From Panacagrimonas perspica (lineage in GTDB: Bacteria > Pseudomonadota > Gammaproteobacteria > Nevskiales > Nevskiaceae): a stretch of 64,000 nucleotides of DNA. The stretch is taken from positions 372,001 through 436,000 of the forward strand of contig NZ_SOBT01000010.1 of NCBI RefSeq assembly GCF_004364935.1, written 5' to 3'. Shown here piece after piece: positions 53,898 to 60,767 of this stretch. Each line of letters starts with the position of its first letter. The first letter of the stretch is position 1. Below the pieces are notes generated by a model that saw only the letters and a program-made list of their open reading frames with translations, had not been told where the DNA came from and did no database searches. Position numbers and translations under genes: made by a program.

Positions 53898-54306
53898 GGA
53901 CCGAGTCGAGATAGCTGCGAATGGCCCAGATGGCCTCTTCGCTGAAGATCGGGCCGAACGGCGGCATGTAGGTCACGCCATTGCGGATCACGCCCTTGCG
54001 GATCTTCTCGGAGAAATATTCGTCGCCTTCCTTGCCGGCGGGGAGCATGCGCAGATCCGGCGCGATGCCGCCGGAGACGGCGCCCAGGCCGTGGCAGCGT
54101 GCGCAGTTCTGGTTGTACGCGGAAGAACCGACATCCGAAGCCGCCTTGGCCGCTTTCTTGTCGGCGCGGTACGGGTTCTCGGTCTGCTCCCCATCGAGCT
54201 TCTTGAGCTTGCTGACGTCCACCGCCTGCGGCGTGACGTCACCGTGGGAGTGGGCCAGCGGCGCGGCGAGCAACGCCGCCACCGCGAGGAATCGGAACTT
54301 GGTCAT
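53884..54306 (-). CDS. pedF: PedF-type cytochrome c550, copy 2
   Basis: A 140-residue exported cytochrome c, paralogue of the one at 41826. Signal peptide about 1-21; CARCH at Cys68, Cys71 and His72; probable axial Met in GVTYMPPFG. It follows the lanthanide-type dehydrogenase after a terminator-like hairpin and should be that enzyme's electron acceptor. The ATG at 54306 has no good ribosome-binding site, so translation may be modest. Confidence 0.92.
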   Translation of the reverse strand: MTKFRFLAVAALLAAPLAHSHGDVTPQAVDVSKLKKLDGEQTENPYRADKKAAKAASDVGSSAYNQNCARCHGLGAVSGGIAPDLRMLPAGKEGDEYFSEKIRKGVIRNGVTYMPPFGPIFSEEAIWAIRSYLDSVHVDE

Positions 54307-54324
54307 GTTTCGTTTCAGGAGGTG

Positions 54325-54353
54325 GAAAAAAGAAGGGGCGGCGGACCGCCCCT
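54325..54353 (-). terminator. Hairpin plus T run between dehydrogenase and cytochrome genes
   Basis: On the minus strand an 8-bp GC stem (AGGGGCGG / CCGCCCCT, TCCG loop) is followed by TTCTTTTTT. It sits 24 bases after the dehydrogenase stop codon and before the cytochrome start. It probably ends most transcripts, giving far more dehydrogenase than downstream products. Confidence 0.75.
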
Positions 54354-54376
54354 CCTGTGTACGCGACGAAGCTGTA

Positions 54377-56170
54377 CTAATTCTTAGCAACGGCGGGCGC
54401 GGCCGACTTGTGCAGCTTGAAGACCCACATCATGCCGCCCTGGCTGATGTCCTTGATCTTCTTGGCCACGTCTCCACCCCACAGCGGCACCGCTCCGCCC
54501 CAGCCCGACGCGATGGCGATGAACTGCTCGCCGTCCTGTTCCCAGGTGGCCGGCTGGCCGACCACGCCCGAACCGGTCTGGAACTTCCACAGCACTTCGC
54601 CCGTCTTGGCGTTGAAGGCTTTGAAGTAGCCGTCCGGCGTGCCCATGAACACGAGGTTGCCGGCGGTGGTCATCACGCCACCCCAGACCGGCGAGTCGTT
54701 CTTGTATTCCCAGACGATCTTGCCGGTGGCCGGATCGATGGCGCGCAGCGCGCCGATGTAGTCGTCGTACAGCGGCTTGATGTTGAAGCCGGCACCCAGA
54801 TACGCCGCACCCTTCTTGTAGGTGATCGGCTCGTTCCAGATGTCCATGCCCCACTCGTTGGCCGGCACGTAGAAGTAGCCGGTCTGCGCGCTGTAGGCCA
54901 TCGGCATCCAGTTCTTGCCGCCGAGGAACGACGGCGCCGAGAACACCGACTCGCCCTTCTCGGCCGCGGACGGATCACCCGGGCGATTGTTCTTCGACTC
55001 GATTGGACGACCGGTCTTCAGGTCCACGCCGCTGGCCCAGGTCTGCTTGGTGACGAACGGGGAGGCGTTCAGCAGCTTTCCGTTGGTGCGATCCAGCACG
55101 TAGAAGAAGCCGTTGCGGTCGGCCTTGGCGCCGGCCTTCACGACCTTGCCCGAGCTGTCCTTCATGTCGAACGGAATGAACTCGTTCACACCGTCGAAAT
55201 CCCAGTGGTCGTTCGGCGTGCTCTGGTAGCTCCACTTGATGACGCCCTTGTCGGCGTCGATGCCGAGCGTCGACGTCGAGTAGAGGTTGTCGCCCGGACG
55301 AAGGTGGGCGTTCCACGGCGCCGGGTTGCCAGTGCCGCAATAGACGAGGTTCACGTCCGCGCCGTAGGTGCAGCCCAGCCAGGTGGCGGCGCCGCCGAAC
55401 TTCCACATGTCGCCGGGCCAGCTCGCATTGAGCTTGCCGGTGATGCCGTTGTCCTTGCCGTTGAGCGTGCCCATGTGGCCTTCGACGGTCGGACGCGACC
55501 ACACGAGCTTGCCGGTCTTGGCGTCACGCGCATCGACGCGGCCGACGATGCCGAACTCGCCACCGGACACGCCGGTGATGACCTTGCCCTTCACGATCAG
55601 CGGAGCCGCCGTGTACGAGTAGCCGGCCTTGTAGTCGCCCAGCGTCTCGTTCCAGACGACCTTGCCGGTGTCCATGTTCAGCGCCACGAGGTGCGCGTCG
55701 AGCGTGCCGAAGATCACCAGGTTGTCGTACAGCGCGGCGCCGCGGTTGACCACATCGCAGCACGGCATGATGCCGTCCGGCAGGCGGTGCTCGTAGGCCC
55801 ACAGGCGCTTGCCGGTCTTGACGTCGAGCGCCCACAGGCGCGAGTACGAACCGGTGATGAACATCTTGCCGTTGTAGACCAGCGCCTGCGTTTCCTGGCC
55901 GCGCTGCTTCTCGCCGCCGAACGAGAACGTCCACGCCGGCACGAGGTCGCCGATGTTGTCGGCGTTGATCGTCGTCAGCGGGCTGAAGCGCTGGCCGCTC
56001 TGGCCCAGGCCCACCGTCAGCACGTCGTTGGTCGACGTGGCGTCGTTGGAAATCATCGCGTCCGTGACGCCCGCTGCGGAGGCCGTTCCCGCCAAGAGCA
56101 GCATGGCGCAGCCAGCGATCAGGGCCGGGAGATGTCGTGACGACGTCTTCCCGCGTGTGGACTGGTTCAT
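54377..56170 (-). CDS. PQQ-dependent alcohol dehydrogenase, lanthanide-type signature (XoxF/PedH-like)
   Basis: A 597-residue periplasmic quinoprotein with signal peptide (about 1-33). Visible active-site residues are the vicinal disulfide Cys137-Cys138 (IMPCCDVV), Glu205 (SGGEFG), Asn282 (GTGNPAPWN) and catalytic Asp324 in [10 protein letters not shown]. Asp326, two residues later, is the extra aspartate that coordinates lanthanides in XoxF and PedH; calcium enzymes have Ala or Ser there. Substrate could be methanol, ethanol or longer alcohols. Strong GGAGGAG before the ATG and a terminator just after the stop point to high expression. First gene of the operon with cytochrome, MxaJ-like, SoxYZ-like and hydrolase genes. 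Confidence 0.93.
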   Translation of the reverse strand: MNQSTRGKTSSRHLPALIAGCAMLLLAGTASAAGVTDAMISNDATSTNDVLTVGLGQSGQRFSPLTTINADNIGDLVPAWTFSFGGEKQRGQETQALVYNGKMFITGSYSRLWALDVKTGKRLWAYEHRLPDGIMPCCDVVNRGAALYDNLVIFGTLDAHLVALNMDTGKVVWNETLGDYKAGYSYTAAPLIVKGKVITGVSGGEFGIVGRVDARDAKTGKLVWSRPTVEGHMGTLNGKDNGITGKLNASWPGDMWKFGGAATWLGCTYGADVNLVYCGTGNPAPWNAHLRPGDNLYSTSTLGIDADKGVIKWSYQSTPNDHWDFDGVNEFIPFDMKDSSGKVVKAGAKADRNGFFYVLDRTNGKLLNASPFVTKQTWASGVDLKTGRPIESKNNRPGDPSAAEKGESVFSAPSFLGGKNWMPMAYSAQTGYFYVPANEWGMDIWNEPITYKKGAAYLGAGFNIKPLYDDYIGALRAIDPATGKIVWEYKNDSPVWGGVMTTAGNLVFMGTPDGYFKAFNAKTGEVLWKFQTGSGVVGQPATWEQDGEQFIAIASGWGGAVPLWGGDVAKKIKDISQGGMMWVFKLHKSAAPAVAKN

Positions 56171-56254
56171 CGGTTTGCTCCTCCGAAATTTTTATAAGGT
56201 TGCTGTCCGGCGTGGCCCGAATCAGCGGCCCGCGACGCCGGACGTTAGCACCGT

Positions 56255-56271
56255 TCGGGATTTCTTCCCGA
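56255..56271. promoter_or_regulatory. Dyad TCGGGA-N5-TCCCGA upstream of the lanthanide-type dehydrogenase
   Basis: A perfect 6+5+6 inverted repeat 85 bases before the dehydrogenase start. The same arrangement occurs at 63206 (perfect) and 57005 (one mismatch), each 80-140 bases before a gene of the quinoprotein region. Likely a binding site for a shared regulator. Confidence 0.6.
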
Positions 56272-56544
56272 CGCTCGCGAGGATGCGAGAGTACGCCCCA
56301 TCGCGCTGCACAAAACACTGTCCTGACGGGTAGCCCGATGGGGGGGCTATCGGGGATCCGCGAGAGTGGTGCCTGCCCGCTCGCAGCCGGCGTGGCCGTT
56401 CAGGAAACCTGCGAAAAGAGGGGTTTTTGCCACACCGGCTGCTGTTTCCCGCGGCGCCCGGCCAGCGGCCGTTCCTCCGTCAGCAGGATGGCCCTGCCCT
56501 TGTACGGTCAGGGACCCACCGTCAGGTGCTGCCCGCTCCCGGAA
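56272..56544. other. Intergenic region without a convincing gene
   Basis: Together with the flanking sites this makes a gap of over 450 bases. An inverted repeat TAGCCC/GGGCTA lies at 56331-56349 and might be a further control site. Open frames in it lack family features and ribosome-binding sites. Confidence 0.5.
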
Positions 56545-56583
56545 ACAAAAACGCCGCCTCGCGGGATGCCCCGGGGCGGCGTT
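56545..56583 (-). terminator. Rho-independent terminator of the monooxygenase-like gene
   Basis: On the minus strand AACGCCGCC pairs with GGCGGCGTT (56550-56558 with 56575-56583), and the stem runs into TTTTTG. It lies 45 bases after the stop of the gene at 56628-56924. Confidence 0.8.
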
Positions 56584-56627
56584 GTGCGTTCACGCCGGGA
56601 GATCCCCGGCCACGCGAGGCGCGTGGA

Positions 56628-56924
56628 TCAGCGCAACGTCGTGTAACGGCGAACGTCGGGGGCGCCGGCCAGCAGGTCGCGGGCCTTGCCCAGTGCCGCA
56701 ACCAGATGCGGCTGCGTCATGTGCAGGTCGAGCGCAGCGCCGCTCTCCCACTCCTCGACGAACGTGAAGTCCGCGGAATCCGCATTGTTCTGCAGCAGCT
56801 CGTAGCGCTTGCAGCCGGCTTCCTTGAGCGTGGGCTCGATCAGGGCCAGCAGGACCGCCTTCATCTCTTCGATCTTGTCGGGCTTGGACGTCAGTCGTGC
56901 AACGACGCGGACAGCAGTGCTCAT
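56628..56924 (-). CDS. Antibiotic biosynthesis monooxygenase (ABM) domain protein
   Basis: A 98-residue single-domain protein of the dimeric alpha-beta barrel ABM family. Features are VRVVARLTSKPDKIEEMKAV at the start, LLQNNADSADFTFVEEW in the middle, and a His in LDLHMTQPHL. Members often act as small quinol or aldehyde-handling monooxygenases or stress proteins. It is divergent from the YVTN propeller gene, shares that gene's dyad-containing promoter region, and has its own terminator. Confidence 0.87.
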   Translation of the reverse strand: MSTAVRVVARLTSKPDKIEEMKAVLLALIEPTLKEAGCKRYELLQNNADSADFTFVEEWESGAALDLHMTQPHLVAALGKARDLLAGAPDVRRYTTLR

Positions 56925-57004
56925 GGTGGCTCCAGTGGGTCGCAGGGGACGTTGACCGTAACATGGGGTCGACGCACAGAGCTGGCAGGAGCCCCGATCC
57001 GGGC

Positions 57005-57062
57005 ACGGGACTTTTTCCCGAACCCCCGTCGCTACGCTGCCGCGGAATCTGTTTTCCGCGGC
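57005..57062. promoter_or_regulatory. Divergent control region with dyad and hairpin
   Basis: 57005-57021 is ACGGGA-N5-TCCCGA, one base off the dyad at 56255 and with the same spacing. 57039-57062 is a perfect 9-bp inverted repeat GCCGCGGAA/TTCCGCGGC with a 6-base loop. Both lie between the ABM gene (minus) and the propeller gene (plus). Confidence 0.55.
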
Positions 57063-57125
57063 GATGTTCGCGGTCCGGAGATCACGGCGAAGCCCGCTGC
57101 GCGTCGCTGAACTTGCGCGACGCGG

Positions 57126-57131
57126 GATAAT
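57126..57131 (+). promoter_or_regulatory. Possible -10 box of the propeller gene
   Basis: GATAAT lies 28 bases upstream of the ATG at 57160. A strong GGAGGAAGG ribosome-binding site stands between them. Confidence 0.35.
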
Positions 57132-57159
57132 CCAAGACGCACAGCATGCCGGAGGAAGG

Positions 57160-58341
57160 ATGAAACCCAGTTTCGTGAAGCTCGCTCTCGTGACGGTCGC
57201 CGTATCGATGAGCGCGTGCAACAAGCCCGATTCGCCGCCCGCGACGGATCCCGCAACCGCACCGGCGGCACCCGCATCGGCAGCGGCCGCGACGGGCGCA
57301 TCGCTGCCCAAGGGCGGACCTGCGGGCCTCGCCTACGTAAGCAACCAGGAAGGCGAGATCTCGGTCATCGACCTCGCGACGCTGGAGACCGTCGGCGGCA
57401 TTCCGCCCGGAGCCTCGAGCCCGCGCGGCATCGGCATCAGCGAGGACGGCCGCTACCTGATCACCGCCAATCGCGAAGAGGGCAACGTCTCGGTCATCGA
57501 ACGCGAGACCGGCAAGCTCGTACGGCAGGTGCCGATCGGCGAGAACCCCGAGTTCGTGCGCGTGCGCGGCGCCTACGCCTTCGTGTCCTTCGAGCCGGAA
57601 TCCGAGGGCGGTCCGCCGCCGGCACCGGGTTCGCCGGAGGCGCTCGCGCTGGAGAAGAAGCGCGCCGAGGCCAAGGAGAAGGATGACGACGACGAGCGCG
57701 CGCAGATCGCCGTCGTCGACATCGAGCAGGGCACGGTCATCCGAAAGATCATGGGCGGCATGGAGACCGAGGGCATCGAGTTCTCGGCCGACGGCAAGAA
57801 CATCCTGATCACCAACGAGGCCGACGACACGATCACGGTTCACGAGATCGAGACCGGCAAGCTGATCAAGACCATCGACACCAAGACCCACGGCCCGCGT
57901 CCGCGCGGGATCAAGATGGCGCCGGATGGAAAGTCGTACGTCGCCACGCTCGAGCACGGCAACAAGCTGCTCGTGCTCGACGAGAAGTTCGACCCGGTCA
58001 AGACCGTTCCCACCGGCAACGTGCCCTACGGCGTCGCGTTCGATCGCAAGGGCGAGCGGCTGTTCGTCGCGCTGGCGCACGGCAAGGCGCTGCAGGTGTT
58101 CGACGCCAAGACGCTCGTGCCGATCAAGGAAGTGCCCACCGGCACGCGCTGCTGGCACTTCACGTTCACGCCGGACGACAAGCAGATCCTCGTCGCCTGC
58201 GGCCGCTCGAACGAAGTGGTCGTCATCGACGCAACGACGCTGACCGAGGTCAAGCGCATCGAGGACAAGAAGCTGCCCTGGGGCATCGTCACCTGGCCCA
58301 AGTCGGTAGGCAGTTTGGACGTGCCGTCAGCGACGCCCTGA
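57160..58341 (+). CDS. YVTN beta-propeller lipoprotein linked to PQQ-dependent catabolism
   Basis: A 393-residue protein with a signal peptide ending in a lipobox (SMSAC, Cys20), an Ala/Pro linker, and seven or so YVTN repeats (for example LAYVSNQEGEISVIDLAT, YLITANREEGNVSVIE). An insert of about 35 residues (146-181), Pro-rich then strongly charged (AKEKDDDDERAQ), interrupts the propeller. It belongs to the propeller proteins that accompany PQQ alcohol oxidation genes. Very strong ribosome-binding site. Exact role unknown. Confidence 0.85.
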   Translation: MKPSFVKLALVTVAVSMSACNKPDSPPATDPATAPAAPASAAAATGASLPKGGPAGLAYVSNQEGEISVIDLATLETVGGIPPGASSPRGIGISEDGRYLITANREEGNVSVIERETGKLVRQVPIGENPEFVRVRGAYAFVSFEPESEGGPPPAPGSPEALALEKKRAEAKEKDDDDERAQIAVVDIEQGTVIRKIMGGMETEGIEFSADGKNILITNEADDTITVHEIETGKLIKTIDTKTHGPRPRGIKMAPDGKSYVATLEHGNKLLVLDEKFDPVKTVPTGNVPYGVAFDRKGERLFVALAHGKALQVFDAKTLVPIKEVPTGTRCWHFTFTPDDKQILVACGRSNEVVVIDATTLTEVKRIEDKKLPWGIVTWPKSVGSLDVPSATP

Positions 58342-58347
58342 CCACCC

Positions 58348-58416
58348 CGTAGCCCGGACGAAGTCCGGGTTGCCACTCGGTCTTAGAGGAAAGCCCCGGA
58401 CTTCGTCCGGGCTACG
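58348..58416. repeat. REP-like palindrome, copy 11
   Basis: CGTAGCCCGGACGAAGTCCG with complement, between the convergent propeller gene and pqqB. Confidence 0.9.
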
Positions 58417-58431
58417 ACGGTTTGTCGCAAC

Positions 58432-59358
58432 TCAGTCCAGCGCGATCTCCAACCCGTCATACCCGACGATCCACCCCGCCGCCTCGACCTCCGCCCGCTC
58501 CGGCGAATCGGCCAGCAGCACCGGGTTGGAATTGTTGATGTGCACGAGCACGCGCCGCTTCACGCCCAGGTCGGCGAACGAGGCCAGCGTGCCCTGCGGG
58601 CCGCTCAGGCTCATGTGGCCCATGCGTGCGCCGGTCTTGCTTCCCAGCCCCGCGCGCAGCATCTCGTCGTCGCGGTAGAGCGTGCCGTCGAAGAACACCA
58701 GTTCGGCGCCGCGCAGGCGCGCGGCCAGCGATTCGTTCATCGCGGCGCAGCCGGGGATGTAGAACAGCGTCGAGCGGCCATCGCGGATGACGGCCCCGAC
58801 GGTGTCCTCGCCCTGCACGATCGGCGGTGCGCTGCCATCGGCCTGCTCCAGATACAGCGGCACCTTGCCCGGCACCGGGAACAGTTCCACCGTCAGGCCG
58901 CTGTCCGCGCCGTCCGCGTGGCGCAGCGTCACCGGCTGGCCCACGGCGATGACGTCGCGCTTCACGACGTCCGCCGCCAGCACGTTGAAGATGGAATTCG
59001 ACGCGAGCACGTCGTGCACCTTGCGTGTGGCATACACGGTGAAGGGCTGGCGCTCGCGCAAGGTCAGCAGACCGGCGATCGCATCGACGTCCCCGCCGGT
59101 GAGCACGACACCGGAGATCGGCGTCGAACGCAGGCCGTGCCTGGGCTGCAATGCCGCGTTGCTCTCGATCTGCTGGCGCAGGTCGGGCGAGGCATTGAGG
59201 AGAAACCAGTGCGCGCCGTCGGCGCTCACTGCCAGGGACGCCTGCGTGCGCGCCGGCGCGGCCGGGTCGCCGCTGCGTGCACGGTTGCAGGCGGCGGCGT
59301 TCGAGTTCCACTGCGGGAAGGCGCCGCCGGCGGCGGCACCGAGGATCAGCGCTTTCAT
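58432..59358 (-). CDS. pqqB: PQQ biosynthesis protein PqqB
   Basis: A 308-residue metallo-beta-lactamase-fold oxidase-hydroxylase acting on the tyrosine of the PqqA precursor. The start MKALILGAAAGGAFPQWNSN and the regions SGVVLTGGDVDAIAGLLTLRE, FFDGTLYRDDEM and MGHMSLSGPQG are typical. ATG 59358 gives the normal N terminus. No pqqA, pqqC, pqqD or pqqE is next to it. Upstream lies only a repeat, so this pqqB is separated from the rest of the pathway. Confidence 0.95.
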   Translation of the reverse strand: MKALILGAAAGGAFPQWNSNAAACNRARSGDPAAPARTQASLAVSADGAHWFLLNASPDLRQQIESNAALQPRHGLRSTPISGVVLTGGDVDAIAGLLTLRERQPFTVYATRKVHDVLASNSIFNVLAADVVKRDVIAVGQPVTLRHADGADSGLTVELFPVPGKVPLYLEQADGSAPPIVQGEDTVGAVIRDGRSTLFYIPGCAAMNESLAARLRGAELVFFDGTLYRDDEMLRAGLGSKTGARMGHMSLSGPQGTLASFADLGVKRRVLVHINNSNPVLLADSPERAEVEAAGWIVGYDGLEIALD

Positions 59359-59418
59359 GCGGGGCATGTAGCACGCGGGCTCGGGCCGCAGCAATCGCGT
59401 CAACGATCGGCGTAGCGT

Positions 59419-59487
59419 CGTAGCCCGGACGAAGTCCGGGATTCCCCTCGCATACCGAGCGCAACCCCGGACTTCGTCCGGGCTACG
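59419..59487. repeat. REP-like palindrome, copy 12
   Basis: CGTAGCCCGGACGAAGTCCG with complement, between pqqB and the divergent MFS gene. Confidence 0.9.
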
Positions 59488-59551
59488 GTACGGGTGTCAG
59501 GAAATTCACCGACCACGCAGAATCGTCCGCACCTCGCCCTCCCGGATCACG

Positions 59552-60697
59552 ATGAAGAAGTCCGCCCTGCTGCCGATCACGCTGATCGTCTTCATCGACG
59601 TGCTCGGCTTCACGGTCGTGATCCCGCTACTGCCGTTCTACGCGCAGTCGCTCGGCGCGAGTCCGGCCGCGGTCGGTGCGCTGATCGCGACCTACGCGGT
59701 GTTCGCCTTGTTCACCGGGCCGCTGCTGGGCCGCGCGTCGGATCGCTTCGGGCGCAAGCCGGTGCTGCTGTTCTCGCAGGCCGGTTCGCTGCTCGGCTTC
59801 GTGATGCTGGCGATCGCGCCTTCGCTGACGTGGCTGTTCATCGGCCGTGCACTCGACGGCCTGAGCGCGGGCAACCTGCTGGCCGCGCGGGCGTACATCT
59901 CGGACGTGACGCCGCCGAAGGATCGTTCCGCGGCATTCGGGCTGATCGCCGCGGCGTTCGGCTTCGGATACCTGGTCGGCCCCGCAGGATCTTCGCTGCT
60001 GTCCGTGTTCGGCCCGCACACTCCTCTATGGACCGCCGCCGCGCTCGCGGCGACCAGCATCGTCGTGACGATGCTGATGCTGCCATCGACGCGGCCCACC
60101 GCCACGGCTGCGCCGCCGATCCGCACGGCCGAGCTGATCGCGACACCGGGCGTCGCGCCACGGCTGGCCCAGTGGTTCGCGTTTCTCGCCGCGTTCGGGA
60201 TGTTCACGTCGGGCTTCGCGTTGTTCAGCGAGCGTCGCTTCACGTGGAACGGCGCTCCGTTCGGCGCCGTCGAGGTCGGCTTTGCGCTGGCCTGGCTCGG
60301 TGCGCTGGGGCTGGTCGTGCAGCTGCTGGTGCTGCGCCGGCTGGTGGATCGCTGCGGCGAGGCGCAGGTCGTGCGGATCGGCTTTGCCGTCGCCGCCGCC
60401 GGCTACGCGGTGCTGGCGGTGGCGCAGGATCTGCCGCTGCTGGTGATCGCATTGAGCCTGAGCGGCATCGCCACCAGCCTGTTGCGCCCGGCCCTGCTCG
60501 GACTGATCTCCAACGCCGTGCCCGCGACGCGACAGGGCATGGTGTTCGGCGTCACGCAGTCATTGCAGGCGATCACGCTGATCGTGTCGCCGCTGGCGGC
60601 CGGGGCCCTGATCCACGTCGGCTGGCTGACGAGCTGGGCGCTGGGCTGCTCGGCCATCCTGATCGCCGGAATGTTCGCAGGGCCGAAGCATCCGTAG
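59552..60697 (+). CDS. Major facilitator superfamily transporter, TetA-like
   Basis: A 381-residue inner-membrane protein with twelve predicted helices. Motif A is present as GRASDRFGRKPVLL after the second helix, and LDGLSAGNLLAARAYISDVT marks the drug:proton antiporter group with TetA-type members. It probably exports a small toxic compound or metabolite. The stop codon TAG lies in the following repeat. Whether it serves the quinoprotein region is unclear. Confidence 0.9.
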   Translation: MKKSALLPITLIVFIDVLGFTVVIPLLPFYAQSLGASPAAVGALIATYAVFALFTGPLLGRASDRFGRKPVLLFSQAGSLLGFVMLAIAPSLTWLFIGRALDGLSAGNLLAARAYISDVTPPKDRSAAFGLIAAAFGFGYLVGPAGSSLLSVFGPHTPLWTAAALAATSIVVTMLMLPSTRPTATAAPPIRTAELIATPGVAPRLAQWFAFLAAFGMFTSGFALFSERRFTWNGAPFGAVEVGFALAWLGALGLVVQLLVLRRLVDRCGEAQVVRIGFAVAAAGYAVLAVAQDLPLLVIALSLSGIATSLLRPALLGLISNAVPATRQGMVFGVTQSLQAITLIVSPLAAGALIHVGWLTSWALGCSAILIAGMFAGPKHP

Positions 60698-60762
60698 CCC
60701 GGACGAAGTCCGGGGTTGCGCTCCGTATTCGAGGGGAACCCCGGACTTCGTCCGGGCTACGG
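60692..60762. repeat. REP-like palindrome, copy 13
   Basis: CCGTAGCCCGGACGAAGTCC with complement. Its TAG is the stop codon of the MFS gene, and the convergent receptor gene ends six bases beyond. Confidence 0.9.
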
Positions 60763-60767
60763 GATGA

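Noticed and set aside
59359-59550. A short pqqA gene upstream of pqqB
   Set aside because: No small frame with the Glu-x3-Tyr core was found; most of the gap is a repeat element.
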